The notes under the pieces were generated by a model. That model saw nothing but the letters and a program-made list of their open reading frames with translations, ran no database searches and was not told the DNA's origin. From JBGTSJ01 sp041940305 (GTDB lineage Bacteria > Planctomycetota > Planctomycetia > Planctomycetales > Planctomycetaceae), in the NCBI GenBank assembly GCA_041940305.1, contig JBGTSJ010000009.1, forward strand, positions 124,001 to 188,000: 64,000 bases of DNA, in the 5' to 3' direction. Position numbers and translations under genes: made by a program. Below, in pieces: positions 19,252-28,441 of this stretch. Numbering within the stretch: the stretch's first letter is position 1; each line of letters opens with the position of its first letter.

Positions 19252-19588
19252 GTTTTTGACTCGGTCACTCCCGGTGTGGAGCGCGGCCAGCGCAGGCGTT
19301 TCAAAACTCGCCGTTTTCCCGCAGTTTTTCAGCATGTTTTCGATGCTCACCGGGCCCGCCGCGCGTTGGCTGAATCCCTGCGATCGCATATACTTAGAGG
19401 TTCACGCGACGGCGAAATCCACACCCGAATCGCGTCCTTCGAACTGCTGTTACTGATTGAAATCTTTAGAAGGAAAGACGCACGCGACCGAGCCGCTCGC
19501 GTGTGAACAACCTTCGCTCTGGCGGTCGCGAAACGGACGGCGTTGAGACTGACCGCACTCCGCCCATTTACGGACTTGAGACATTCGC
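19252..19588. other. dnaA-dnaN intergenic region, candidate origin/regulatory region
   Basis: A 337-nt gap. A/T tracts at 19303-19306, 19314-19317, 19325-19329 and 19337-19340 are spaced 11-12 nt apart, as in intrinsically curved DNA. Two 9-mers match the DnaA box TTATCCACA at 7 of 9 positions (19415-19423, and 19502-19510 on the other strand). No perfect DnaA box and no strongly AT-rich unwinding element are visible, so an origin here is a hypothesis. Confidence 0.4.
19366..19394 (+). promoter_or_regulatory. Sigma-70-type promoter upstream of dnaN
   Basis: TTGGCT (19366-19371), a 17-nt spacer, then TATACT (19389-19394). It would start transcription near 19401 and leave a leader of nearly 190 nt before dnaN. 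Phased T-tracts lie directly upstream. Confidence 0.6.
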
Positions 19589-20701
19589 ATGAAGATCCAT
19601 TGCCAACGCAACATGCTGGCCGCCGGCTTTCAGACGGTGGGAGGCGTCGTCCCCAGCCGCACGCCTAAAGAGATCCTCAAGAATGTCAAACTGCTCGTCG
19701 CCGACAAGAAAGCGACACTGATCGCCACCGACCAGGAAGTCGGAGTGCGTTATGAACTCCCCGAGGTCGACACGCAGTCCTCGGGCGAGGTCCTGCTGCC
19801 GATGCAGCGGGTCTCTCAGATCCTGCGCGAAGTCCCGGATGACATCGTTGCGCTGGAGGTGACCGACGAGGCCCTGTGGATCCGTTGCGGCCACAGCGAG
19901 TTCCGCCTCTCCGCCGCCGATCCGGCCGAGTTCCCCGACGTTCCCGGCTTCACCGATTCCGATTACTTCGCGGTGACCGCGTCCGCCCTCAAGCAGGGGA
20001 TTCAGCGGACTCTCTTTGCGGCCGACGTGGAGAGCACGCGTTACGCGCTCGGCGGCGTCCTGCTCGACCTGAATCAGTCCGGCCTGACCCTGGCCGCGAC
20101 CGACAGCCGTCGACTGGCGGTGAGCCCAGTCCCCTGCACCACGCAGGGGAATGTCCAGGGAGGGGGCCAGCCGGTGGTGCCGTCCAAGGCGATGTCGATG
20201 ATCGAGCGAAGCCTGGGTGACGAGGATGACGAGGTGCAGATCGCGATCCACGCCAACGACGTGGTCGTCCGCAGCGGGCAGGCGACGATCTACGCTCGCC
20301 TCGTCCAGGGACGGTTCCCGAAATATCAGGACGTCATTCCGCGCGATGCCCGGATGCAGATCGAACTGGTCGCCGGCCCGTTCCACTCGGCTGTGCGACA
20401 GGCGATGATCGTCACCAACGAGGAGAGCCGCGGCGTCGATTTCGAGTTCAAAGAGGGCACGCTCACGCTCAACAGCCAGGCTGCGGATGTCGGCACGTCG
20501 AAGGTCGAGCTGCCGATCGCCTACGACGGGGAAGCGGTCACGGTGACATTCGACCCGCGTTTCGTCGCCGAGTTCCTCCGGGTACTCGACCAGACGAGCG
20601 CGATCACGCTGAACCTGATCGACGCCAACAGTGCGGCGGTCTTCCGGGCCGACGCCGGCTACACCTACGTCGTCATGCCCCTCGCCCCGGACCACGGCTA
20701 A
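19589..20701 (+). CDS. dnaN: DNA polymerase III beta subunit (sliding clamp)
   Basis: The 370-aa ring-forming processivity clamp. All three clamp domains are present: QRNMLAAGFQTVGGVVPSRT opens domain 1, LKQGIQRTLFAADVESTRYA opens domain 2, and the end YTYVVMPLAPDHG matches the family's conserved C-terminal MP(M/L) tail. Length is usual. It follows dnaA and precedes the DciA-like gene and gyrB, the usual replication-gene order apart from the absence of recF. Confidence 0.96.
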   Translation: MKIHCQRNMLAAGFQTVGGVVPSRTPKEILKNVKLLVADKKATLIATDQEVGVRYELPEVDTQSSGEVLLPMQRVSQILREVPDDIVALEVTDEALWIRCGHSEFRLSAADPAEFPDVPGFTDSDYFAVTASALKQGIQRTLFAADVESTRYALGGVLLDLNQSGLTLAATDSRRLAVSPVPCTTQGNVQGGGQPVVPSKAMSMIERSLGDEDDEVQIAIHANDVVVRSGQATIYARLVQGRFPKYQDVIPRDARMQIELVAGPFHSAVRQAMIVTNEESRGVDFEFKEGTLTLNSQAADVGTSKVELPIAYDGEAVTVTFDPRFVAEFLRVLDQTSAITLNLIDANSAAVFRADAGYTYVVMPLAPDHG

Positions 20702-20723
20702 GCGGCGGCGACTGATCAGCGAG

Positions 20724-20830
20724 CGGCAGACGTCAGTCTGCCGTGTTCAGGAATCTCACGAGTCCAACGTCGAGCATCGCAGGGATGGCTAAGCCGGCCA
20801 ACGAAACTAGTCCACTCGCTCCGCGAGTGG
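20724..20830. repeat. Two palindromes between dnaN and the dciA-like gene
   Basis: The first is CGGCAGAC / GTCA / GTCTGCCG at 20724-20743. The second is CCACTCGC / TCC / GCGAGTGG at 20812-20830, a TCC-loop palindrome also seen at 33782 and 33857. Their presence argues that the coding region starts after 20830. Confidence 0.6.
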
Positions 20831-20853
20831 AGGGAGTGGACCTCTCCTCGTCC

Positions 20854-21216
20854 ATGTCGCGTCCAAACGAGTCGAAGGCGTCATCTGCGCGACACGCGGA
20901 GCGAGTCGCCCACACAGGCCCCAGCCCGCTGGGGGACGTCCTTTCGCGGCTGATGACCCTCCGAGGGTTCGGCCGCACCCAGGGGGACCGGCAGCTCACG
21001 GAACTGTGGCAGCGAATTGCGGGCGAGATGATCGCCGAGCGAACCAAAGTCATCGGTCTGAAGAACGGAGTGCTGCAGGTCGGCGTCGCCAACGCCGCCC
21101 TCCTCAGCGAACTGACCTCCTTCCACCGCCACAGCCTCCTGCAAGCCCTGCGGTCGGAAGCCGGCGACAACGGCATCCGGGACCTCAAGTTCCGCCTGCG
21201 CAGCCGATCACAATGA
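20854..21216 (+). CDS. DciA-like (DUF721) protein
   Basis: A 120-aa protein of the DUF721/DciA family, which loads or regulates the replicative helicase DnaB in bacteria lacking DnaC/DnaI. The family core is clear: LWQRIAGEMIAERTKVIGLK, then LQVGVANAALLSELTSFHRH and a basic C-terminus. The frame is open back to GTG 20743, with another ATG at 20785, but both would translate the palindromes at 20724-20830. I therefore prefer ATG 20854, although no good ribosome site precedes any of the three. Its place between dnaN and gyrB fits a replication role. Confidence 0.75.
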   Translation: MSRPNESKASSARHAERVAHTGPSPLGDVLSRLMTLRGFGRTQGDRQLTELWQRIAGEMIAERTKVIGLKNGVLQVGVANAALLSELTSFHRHSLLQALRSEAGDNGIRDLKFRLRSRSQ

Positions 21217-21228
21217 GAAACACGACCG

Positions 21229-21322
21229 ACACAAAGACACAGAGTCACAGAGAAGCACAAAGACCAGAAGCGACGACGCCTGGATTTTCTTTGTGCGTCT
21301 TTGCGTCTCAGCGATTTTGTGT
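21229..21322. repeat. Long purine-rich inverted repeat C
   Basis: The arm at about 21229-21264 (ACACAAAGACACAGAGTCAC...) pairs imperfectly with about 21287-21322 (...TTTGTGCGTCTTTGCGTCTC). The spacer is only about 22 nt, so this copy could fold as a long hairpin in the dciA transcript. It separates the dciA-like gene from the two gyrB genes. Confidence 0.7.
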
Positions 21323-21351
21323 AAGTCTGAAGTAACGACGGAGTTCACTAC

Positions 21352-22509
21352 GTGTCCGACGAAACGACTTCATCGACCTCAACAACGAACGGAGATCTCG
21401 ATCGCCGCGTGACTGAGGGGATCGAAGGAGTGCGCCTTCGTCCGGCGATGTACATCGGGGGGATCGACGCACTCGGGTTGCAGCATCTGGTGTGGGAAGT
21501 GATCGACACTGCGTTCGACGAGTATCAGCTCGGCAGCGCGACATCGATTCAGGTCCGTCTGCATTCCGACGGCAGTGTCACATGCACAGATGATGGGGGA
21601 GGGATCTCGATCGATCCGTTTACTGCCGACGATTCAAGACCGTGGCTTGAAGTCGTGGCGACAGAGACTTTCGCCGGCGGTCGATTTCAGCGCACGCGAT
21701 ACGGAGAGGGAATCTATTTCGGTGTGGGATTCGTGGCGTCCAACGCGCTCAGTGAATGGATGATCATATCAACACACCGCAACGGACACTTGTGGGAGAT
21801 TCGTTTCGAACGGGGGTGTGTCACGCAGAGTCTGACTGATCGCGGCCCCAGTTCCAGTCGGGGCACGACCGTGACCTTTCGGCCTGATCGATCGATTTTT
21901 GGGACACTTAGCGTTGACTATGCCGCACTCCGCCAGCGGCTGCATGTGAAAGCATGTGTGAATCCGGGCGTTACCTGTTCGATCTGCGACGATGCGACCG
22001 GCCGACACGAAACATTTTATTCCCAGCACGGAGTCGCTGATCTGGTCTGTGCGAAGACCCAATCGCGGGGTCGCTTTCCAGATGTGATCCGGATGCAGGG
22101 ATCAAGCGGTCTGACCGCAATCGAATGCGCCTTGCAGTATGTCGTCGGAGAGAGGCACGAGTGCGACGCCTATGTAAACGGAGAGTCCCTCGCTCACGGC
22201 GGGACGCTCGTCACAGGGTTTCGCCGCGGCGTCGGCCGGGCGATTCGCAACCTGGTCGGATCGTCCGAGTCGGCATCGCCGGAGAAACTGGGAATCGGAG
22301 ACTGTCTGAAGGGAATTGTGGCGGTCGTTTCCGTTCGCCTGGACCGACCGACATTCGAAGGGCCGACTCGCAGCCGCATCTCCAATCCCGAACTCGTGGC
22401 GCTGACAAGCCGGGTTGTTAACGACAGTTTGACCGCATACTTCCGCGAACATCTCTCTACAGCCGCGGAGATCGCGCAAATGGTCACGGGGCATTGCAAA
22501 CCACTTTAG
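21352..22509 (+). CDS. Degenerate N-terminal GyrB paralogue (ATPase/transducer only)
   Basis: A 385-aa protein aligning with the first 390 or so residues of the gyrB product next door: GVRLRPAMYIGG, the GHKL ATPase and the transducer domain. It stops before the TOPRIM domain. The Mg-binding Asn is lost (IDTAFDE against TDNVLDE in GyrB), the ATP-lid glycine loop TGGLHGVG has become GEGIYFGVG, and the QTK loop (ESQTKIKLTN) has become EGPTRSRISN. It is therefore unlikely to hydrolyse ATP. The GTG start and about 15 nt upstream match those of gyrB (GGAGTTCA-TACGTGTCCGACGAA), so the copy arose by tandem duplication. The frame is intact. Third-codon positions look less G/C-rich than in gyrB. Confidence 0.85.
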   Translation: MSDETTSSTSTTNGDLDRRVTEGIEGVRLRPAMYIGGIDALGLQHLVWEVIDTAFDEYQLGSATSIQVRLHSDGSVTCTDDGGGISIDPFTADDSRPWLEVVATETFAGGRFQRTRYGEGIYFGVGFVASNALSEWMIISTHRNGHLWEIRFERGCVTQSLTDRGPSSSRGTTVTFRPDRSIFGTLSVDYAALRQRLHVKACVNPGVTCSICDDATGRHETFYSQHGVADLVCAKTQSRGRFPDVIRMQGSSGLTAIECALQYVVGERHECDAYVNGESLAHGGTLVTGFRRGVGRAIRNLVGSSESASPEKLGIGDCLKGIVAVVSVRLDRPTFEGPTRSRISNPELVALTSRVVNDSLTAYFREHLSTAAEIAQMVTGHCKPL

Positions 22510-22552
22510 TGCGATCACACGACGTACAGCCGAATCAAACGGAGTTCATTAC

Positions 22553-25171
22553 GTGTCCGACGAAGCCGCATCATCCACTCCCGCTACCAACGGCGATCCG
22601 AATCGCCGCCGGGCCTCCGACGACTATGGCGCCGACAAGATTCAGCACCTGGAGGGGATCGAGGGCATCCGCCTGCGACCCGCCATGTACATTGGCGGCA
22701 CCGATCTGGTCGGCCTGCATCACCTCGTCTTCGAGGTCACCGACAATGTGCTCGACGAGTTCGTCAACGGGTATGCGTCGACGCTGAGCGTCACCATCAA
22801 TGCCGACGGCTCGGTCACCGTCATCGACGATGGCCGCGGCATCCCCGTCGGACGCATGGCCGATCTGGAGAACCGCTCGGCATTGGAAGTGGTGTTCACC
22901 GAAATCCATGCCGGCGGGAAGTTCGATCGCAAGGCGTACGCCACCGGCACGGGTGGTTTGCACGGCGTCGGCATTACGGCCGTCAACGCCTGCAGCGAAT
23001 GGCTCGAGGTTGAAGTCCGCCGTGAAGGGCATGTGTGGACGATGGAGTTTGCCCGCGGCGAGGTCGTCAGCGATCTGACGAAGCTCGGCACGACCGATCA
23101 GACGGGCACGAAGATCATGTTCAAGCCCGATCCGCAGATCTTCCCCAACACCACCTTCAGCTACGACACCATCCACAAGCGGCTGCAGGACTGCGCGTTC
23201 CTCAACGCCGGCATCCGCATCCAGATCAAGGACGAACGCACCGGTCAGTCGGACTCGTTCCATTACGAGGACGGACTGCGCGAATTCGTCAAGCACCTGA
23301 ATCGCACAGAGACTCCGCTGTTTCCCGAAGTGATCCGCATCCAGGGGGAATACGAGGCGACCCTCATCGACATCGCGATGCAGTGGAACGACGGTTTCAA
23401 CGAGAACGTCCGCTGCTACGCGAACGGCATTTACAACTCCGAAGGGGGAACCCACCTCAGCGGCTTCCGCACCGCGCTGACACGCACGCTCAACACCTAT
23501 GGCCGCAAGGAGAACATCTATAAGGATATGGTTCCGAGTGGGGAGGATTTCCGCGAGGGGCTGGCGGCCGTGATCACCGTCCGCGTCCCGAATCCGCAGT
23601 TCGAGTCGCAGACCAAAATCAAGCTGACGAACGCCGAGGTGGAAGGGGCCGTCAACTCGGTGCTGGGGGACCACCTCAACAAGGTGTTCGAAGAGAACCC
23701 GACACTGGCGAAGACAATTGCCAACAAGGGGCTGCGGGCAGCCGAGGCCCGTGAAGCGGCCCGCAAGGCCCGCGACCTAGCCCGCGACAAGAACAAGGTT
23801 TCCGGCGGCGGACTCCCCGAGAAGCTGCGGGACTGCCGCAATCACAGCCTGGATGTCTCCGAGCTGTACCTGGTCGAAGGAGACTCGGCCGGCGGTTCGG
23901 CCGACACCGGCCGCGACTCCGCGCACCAGGCGATCCTGCCGCTGCGCGGGAAGATCCTCAACGTCGAGAAGGCGCAGTTGGTCAAGGTCCTCGGCAACAA
24001 CGAGGTGGCGGCGATCTTCAAGGCGATCGGAATCTCCCCCGTGGCCGACGAACTCGACGTCGCCAAGCGGCGCTATGGCAAGATCATCCTGATGACGGAC
24101 GCCGACATCGACGGCTCTCACATCCGCACGCTGCTGCTCACGTTCATTTTCCGCCACATGCGCGAACTGGTGAAGCAGGGGTGCGTCTATATTGCCCAGC
24201 CTCCGCTGTACCGCGTGCTGCAGAAAGGGCGGAAGAGCGCGAAGCCGCGCTACGTGCAGTCGCATGAAGAGATGATGGCCGAACTGCTCGGGCTGGGGCT
24301 CGAAGGGGCCACGCTCGTGATCAAGTCGCGCACCGGCCAGCCTCATGTCGGCAACGGCGCGCCCCCCTCGGCCGACGTCAGCCTTCCAGCCGGCGCCCTG
24401 CGAACCATCACCGGCGAGCCTCTCGCCCGGTTGGCCGAGCTGCTGGGTTCGATGGAGGAGCACCTCACCGCGCTGGAGCGGCGCGGCATCGAGCTCCGCA
24501 CGATGATGGCCCACCTCACGCCGGAAGGGCTGCTCCCCCGCTTCCGGGTTTTCCTCGGATCGGACGAGCACTGGCTGGCGACCACCCGCGAGCGGGACGC
24601 GTTCCTGGCCACCGCCCAGCGCGACGCCGGCCGCGAACTCTCCGTCGCCGACGAAGCCGCGATCCCGGCCGAAGCGGCGAAGAAATCGGATCCGTCACAA
24701 CCCCCCCCGGAGCCGGCGAATGTCCCGGCGGCCCCCACCGTGCAGGTTACCGACCTGCACGAAACTCGTCCCATCAACGACGGACTTAAGAGGCTGCAGG
24801 CCGAGTTCAGTCTGTCGCTCGAGGACCTGCTCCCCGCCGGCACCCTCAACGCCGAGCAGATCTATCCTTACGAGATTGAAGGGGACCAGGGGACGCGCCG
24901 CATGACGACCCTCCGCCAGCTGGGTCCGACGCTGCGCGAGATCGCCGGCCGCATCGTCACGCACACCCGCTTCAAGGGTCTGGGCGAAATGAACCCCAAC
25001 GAGCTCTTCGAAACCAGCATGGACCCCGAGCAGCGGATCCTCAAGCAGGTGACCGTCGAGGACGCGGCGGCGGCGGAGGAGATCTTCCGCGTCCTCATGG
25101 GAGACCACGTCGAGCCCCGCCGCGAGTTTATCGAGAAGCACGCCCTCGAGGTCGCCGATCTCGACGTGTGA
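22553..25171 (+). CDS. gyrB: DNA gyrase subunit B
   Basis: The 872-aa ATPase subunit of gyrase, which with GyrA introduces negative supercoils. The GHKL ATPase has VTDNVLDE, DDGRGIP and TGGLHGVG; the QTK loop is SQTKIKLTN. TOPRIM shows EGDSAGGSA and TDADIDGSHIRTLLL, and the C-terminus has RFKGLGEMNP. An insert of about 180 residues between TOPRIM and the tail resembles the insert of proteobacterial GyrB; part of it is Pro/Ala-rich. The GTG start is shared with the upstream half-copy. Confidence 0.97.
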   Translation: MSDEAASSTPATNGDPNRRRASDDYGADKIQHLEGIEGIRLRPAMYIGGTDLVGLHHLVFEVTDNVLDEFVNGYASTLSVTINADGSVTVIDDGRGIPVGRMADLENRSALEVVFTEIHAGGKFDRKAYATGTGGLHGVGITAVNACSEWLEVEVRREGHVWTMEFARGEVVSDLTKLGTTDQTGTKIMFKPDPQIFPNTTFSYDTIHKRLQDCAFLNAGIRIQIKDERTGQSDSFHYEDGLREFVKHLNRTETPLFPEVIRIQGEYEATLIDIAMQWNDGFNENVRCYANGIYNSEGGTHLSGFRTALTRTLNTYGRKENIYKDMVPSGEDFREGLAAVITVRVPNPQFESQTKIKLTNAEVEGAVNSVLGDHLNKVFEENPTLAKTIANKGLRAAEAREAARKARDLARDKNKVSGGGLPEKLRDCRNHSLDVSELYLVEGDSAGGSADTGRDSAHQAILPLRGKILNVEKAQLVKVLGNNEVAAIFKAIGISPVADELDVAKRRYGKIILMTDADIDGSHIRTLLLTFIFRHMRELVKQGCVYIAQPPLYRVLQKGRKSAKPRYVQSHEEMMAELLGLGLEGATLVIKSRTGQPHVGNGAPPSADVSLPAGALRTITGEPLARLAELLGSMEEHLTALERRGIELRTMMAHLTPEGLLPRFRVFLGSDEHWLATTRERDAFLATAQRDAGRELSVADEAAIPAEAAKKSDPSQPPPEPANVPAAPTVQVTDLHETRPINDGLKRLQAEFSLSLEDLLPAGTLNAEQIYPYEIEGDQGTRRMTTLRQLGPTLREIAGRIVTHTRFKGLGEMNPNELFETSMDPEQRILKQVTVEDAAAAEEIFRVLMGDHVEPRREFIEKHALEVADLDV

Positions 25172-25229
25172 GGCGAGCGCCAGACAGAGGTTCGACGCCA
25201 AGGCGAGAAGTCGCAGAAGGATCTCGTAT

Positions 25230-25436
25230 ATGAGCGTGCCCACAGTGACCGACAACTTCCGGGCTGGCGGCTACATCGCGTGGTGGCGCGGAGTACGCGC
25301 CGAACGACGGCGTCTCAAGCAGGAGCTCGCCGCCGCCCAGACCGAAGAGCAGCGGCGCCTGCTCGAATCTGAGCAGCAGGCGCTGGAGTGCCGGCAGAAG
25401 GATGCCGAGCGAAACGGCGAGCGCTGGCTGTTTTAG
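25230..25436 (+). CDS. Small charged helical protein downstream of gyrB
   Basis: A 68-aa protein: a short N-terminal part with GGYIAWWRGVRAERRR, then a helix rich in Glu, Gln and Arg. AAGGA lies 8 nt before the ATG, which supports it as real. It is probably cotranscribed with gyrB. Family not recognised. Confidence 0.6.
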   Translation: MSVPTVTDNFRAGGYIAWWRGVRAERRRLKQELAAAQTEEQRRLLESEQQALECRQKDAERNGERWLF

Positions 25437-25544
25437 CTCGGCGGAATGCTCGATTGCGCTCGCGGCTCAGGATAGTCTAACGGATGACTGCCGCGCCGGC
25501 AGCACGAATCCGCTCGCGACCCGTTCCGACCGCAGGGGCTCAGC

Positions 25545-26897
25545 ATGCCGATCTCTCTCTCCCGCCGCCGCTTCCTCACCGCCTCCGCCGCCCTCTCCGC
25601 CGCCGGGCTCTTCTCCCGCAATCTCGCGGCCCAGCTCCCCCCCGTCACCAATCCCCGCGCCACCGACGGCGACGAATCCCACGAACCCGACTGGGATGAA
25701 CGCCTCACCGTCACCGTTGGACAGGCGGACGGCGAAGCCGACATCGTCGGCAAGGACGACAAGGCGCTGCAGGCCGCGGTCGATTACGTCGCGCGACTCG
25801 GGGGCGGCACGGTGAAGGTCCTGCCCGGCACTTACACCCTCCGCAGCGCCGTCTGTCTTCCGTCCAGGATCCGCCTGCTCGGCAGCGGTTCCGAAACGAT
25901 CATCACCAAGATCGCCTCCGAATCCATCCCCCTCGCCGCAGATTCCGACTGGTACGACCAGGAGATCACCCTTTCGAGCGCTGGCGGGTTCCGCGTCGGC
26001 GACGGCGTCACGCTTCGCGCGCAGGACCAGAGCCGCGGCGGCGAGTTGATCATCAAGCGCACGCTCGTCGCGCGCTCCGGAAACCGCTTCAAGCTCAGCG
26101 ACGGCATCCGCCAGAACCTCTGGATCGCCGGCAACCCCGTCTGCACGTCGCTGTTTCCGCTCCTCACCAGCGAGTACACCTCGGACGTCGTCATCGAGGA
26201 CGTCGCGCTCGACGGCAACGGGGAGAACAACGCCAACCTCGACGGCAATTACGCCGGCTGCATCTTCCTGCAGGATTGCAACCGCTACACCTTCCGCCGG
26301 GTCGAGGCCCGCAACTACAACGGCGACGGCCTCTCCTTCCAGATCTGCCACGACGTCCGCGTCGAGAACTGCTGGTCGCACGACAACACCGGCCTCGGCG
26401 TGCATCCCGGTTCGGGCTCCCAGCGCCCGACCATCGTCGGCTGCAAGCTGGAGCGCAACGACATCGGCATCTTCTGGTGCTGGGGGGTGAAGTACGGGGC
26501 CGCCGAGGACAACCGCATCGCCGACAACCGCAGCTACGGCGTCTCGATCGGCCACAACGACACCGACAACGTGATGCGCAACAACGAGATCACCGGCAGC
26601 GGCAAGGTTGGCCTCCTGTTCCGCGACGACGACCGCGGCCAGGACTTCTGGGCGAATCGCAACACGTTTGAGAACAACCGCATCCTCGACACCGGCGACG
26701 CCGACGGCATCGCCGTCGATATCCAGGGCAAGACCAAGGACGTCCGGATCGCCGGCAATGAGATCCGCGAGACGCGACGCCCGATGAACCGCATCGGCGT
26801 CCGCGTCTCGGCCGAGGCGGAGCGAATCGAGCTTGCCGACAACGTCATTGAAGGTTTCTCGAGATCGATTGTGGACCCGCGACCGGGCAGCGCTTGA
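25545..26897 (+). CDS. Tat-exported right-handed beta-helix protein
   Basis: A 450-aa exported protein. The twin-arginine signal is SRRRFLTASAALSAAG. The body begins with a pectate-lyase-3-like opening (ALQAAVDYVARLGGGTVKVLPGTYTL) and continues as NosD-like beta-helix coils rich in Asn and Asp (RNYNGDGLSFQICHDVRVEN, NNEITGSGKVGLLF). Such folds occur in polysaccharide lyases, hydrolases and epimerases; no catalytic triad can be assigned by eye. It converges on the pectate-lyase gene, hinting at a polysaccharide role. Confidence 0.82.
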   Translation: MPISLSRRRFLTASAALSAAGLFSRNLAAQLPPVTNPRATDGDESHEPDWDERLTVTVGQADGEADIVGKDDKALQAAVDYVARLGGGTVKVLPGTYTLRSAVCLPSRIRLLGSGSETIITKIASESIPLAADSDWYDQEITLSSAGGFRVGDGVTLRAQDQSRGGELIIKRTLVARSGNRFKLSDGIRQNLWIAGNPVCTSLFPLLTSEYTSDVVIEDVALDGNGENNANLDGNYAGCIFLQDCNRYTFRRVEARNYNGDGLSFQICHDVRVENCWSHDNTGLGVHPGSGSQRPTIVGCKLERNDIGIFWCWGVKYGAAEDNRIADNRSYGVSIGHNDTDNVMRNNEITGSGKVGLLFRDDDRGQDFWANRNTFENNRILDTGDADGIAVDIQGKTKDVRIAGNEIRETRRPMNRIGVRVSAEAERIELADNVIEGFSRSIVDPRPGSA

Positions 26898-26909
26898 TCC
26901 GCCGACGGG

Positions 26910-28361
26910 TCAATCCGCCGCCGCAATGAACCGCGCCAGTGTCTGCAATCGGCTGATAAACACCGGCGATTCAATGATCTCCCGCGTCGCATCGTCATCG
27001 CCGTGATAGCGGAGCCGCCCCGGCGTCACCCACGCCCCCCGGTCATCGAGCGCCGTCACGACCTCAGCAGCCTCGGCTGTCAGCCGGTCCGTCATCCGCG
27101 GCGCCCGCGCTCGCCGCAATAGTGGCTCCGTATCGGGGCCGTTCTCCAGCAGCGCCTGATAGTCGCGTTCAATGCGATCCAGCTTCGAGCTCACGATGAA
27201 CCCGTAATGCGTCGGCATGTCGTCGCTGCTGTAGGTGAGTTGATAGTCCTTCGTGAAGTACAGCGGCTTGTTCGTCTCCAGCTCATAGAACCGCGCCAGC
27301 CGCCCGTCCGGCAGCAGGCTGCTGCGGTAGTACTCCAGCGCCCGCGGAATCGGCTCCAAGTACTTCCGCTCTCCCGTCCGGCCATACAGCTGCAGCAGCG
27401 ATTGCATCACCCCCTGCGATTCGCCGCCGGTGACCGAAGGCGGCTCGAACTTGCGCGCCCAGGCAGGCTGCATCTGCACATCGTATTGCTGCGCCCAGCC
27501 CGGCTGTGGCTCCGGCAGCTGCGCGAGCAGGAAGAAGTCGCCGCCACGCATCGCCGCCGCGCGGTACCGCTGATCCGCATAGATGTCAGATGCGTAAAGC
27601 AGCGTGGAAATCAGATCGCTGATCGCGCCGTCGTTCAGCGTGTAATGCCCCCGGTAGTCCTCCCCCGTGAACTCACGGGACCATTCGTCCGGGAACGACG
27701 CGGCAAGCACCGGATGTTCGTCGGGAGTTGGAAACTCACTGTACCGCTGCGGCCACGCCCCGTTGGGATACTGCGCCTGCAGAAACGCGCTGAGCGCGTA
27801 CTCGACCGCCTCGTGGATGGCTTCGTTGTCAAAGTGAAGCGTTTCATCCAGCGCCATCAAAAACCGCAGTGACGACTGCGACTTGTCATCGTCGAACGTC
27901 GTCGTGTTCCGCAGTCCCTTTCGATCGTCATTCCGGTCCACGCGATAGGCGTACTTCCGGCGGTCTGCGGGAGCGAACTCCATCCGGTCGTCCCATCCGC
28001 CCGATTCCAGCTGGCCGTTCACGAGCGCCCTTCCCGTCTCCACAGCCGCATCCAGCAGCTCGGCGTCCCCCGTCAGCTGATACGCCTCCAGATACGCCAT
28101 GCCCACGGCGGAGGTCCCCGGAGGCTCGATCCAGGCCGTCGTCGGGCCGACCGCGCCTTCTCCCTCCCGTCTGGTCAGATCGGCGCTCAGCGCATACACA
28201 TACCCGCCCCCCGCCGACGCGTGCTCGCGAAAGAACGCCACGGCCCGATGCAATGCATCCACCGCCTCCTCGCGCGTCAGAGCGTCATCTGCCGCAGCCA
28301 TCTTCGGAACGGCGGCAAGAATGACGGACACACTGCACAGCAACGGGAACCTGATCACCAT
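26910..28361 (-). CDS. Pectate lyase, PL10-like, exported
   Basis: A 483-aa secreted protein with signal peptide MVIRFPLLCSVSVILAAV. The body is an alpha/alpha-toroid like that of family 10 pectate lyases, with QAQYPNGAWPQRYSEFP, YTLNDGAISDLISTLLYA, PAWARKFEPPSVTGGES and LARFYELETNKPLYFT. The last block and the NDGA segment match the PL10 core that holds catalytic and calcium-binding residues. It would cleave polygalacturonate by beta-elimination. GGAGAG lies about 6 nt before the ATG. The C-terminal 90 residues are less typical. Confidence 0.82.
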   Translation of the reverse strand: MVIRFPLLCSVSVILAAVPKMAAADDALTREEAVDALHRAVAFFREHASAGGGYVYALSADLTRREGEGAVGPTTAWIEPPGTSAVGMAYLEAYQLTGDAELLDAAVETGRALVNGQLESGGWDDRMEFAPADRRKYAYRVDRNDDRKGLRNTTTFDDDKSQSSLRFLMALDETLHFDNEAIHEAVEYALSAFLQAQYPNGAWPQRYSEFPTPDEHPVLAASFPDEWSREFTGEDYRGHYTLNDGAISDLISTLLYASDIYADQRYRAAAMRGGDFFLLAQLPEPQPGWAQQYDVQMQPAWARKFEPPSVTGGESQGVMQSLLQLYGRTGERKYLEPIPRALEYYRSSLLPDGRLARFYELETNKPLYFTKDYQLTYSSDDMPTHYGFIVSSKLDRIERDYQALLENGPDTEPLLRRARAPRMTDRLTAEAAEVVTALDDRGAWVTPGRLRYHGDDDATREIIESPVFISRLQTLARFIAAAD

Positions 28362-28384
28362 GAAGGCTCTCCAGCAAAGCAGAA

Positions 28385-28409
28385 ACCCGGCTTCTTCAAG
28401 AAACCGGGT
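28385..28409. terminator. ACCCGG-type hairpin after the peroxiredoxin gene
   Basis: ACCCGGCTTCTT pairs with AAGAAACCGGGT across 28385-28409 with one mismatch. It lies past the 3' end of the minus-strand peroxiredoxin gene and just upstream of the lyase start. Confidence 0.55.
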
Positions 28410-28441
28410 CTCTCACGTGCGTTCATAGACCACCTGCCCTG

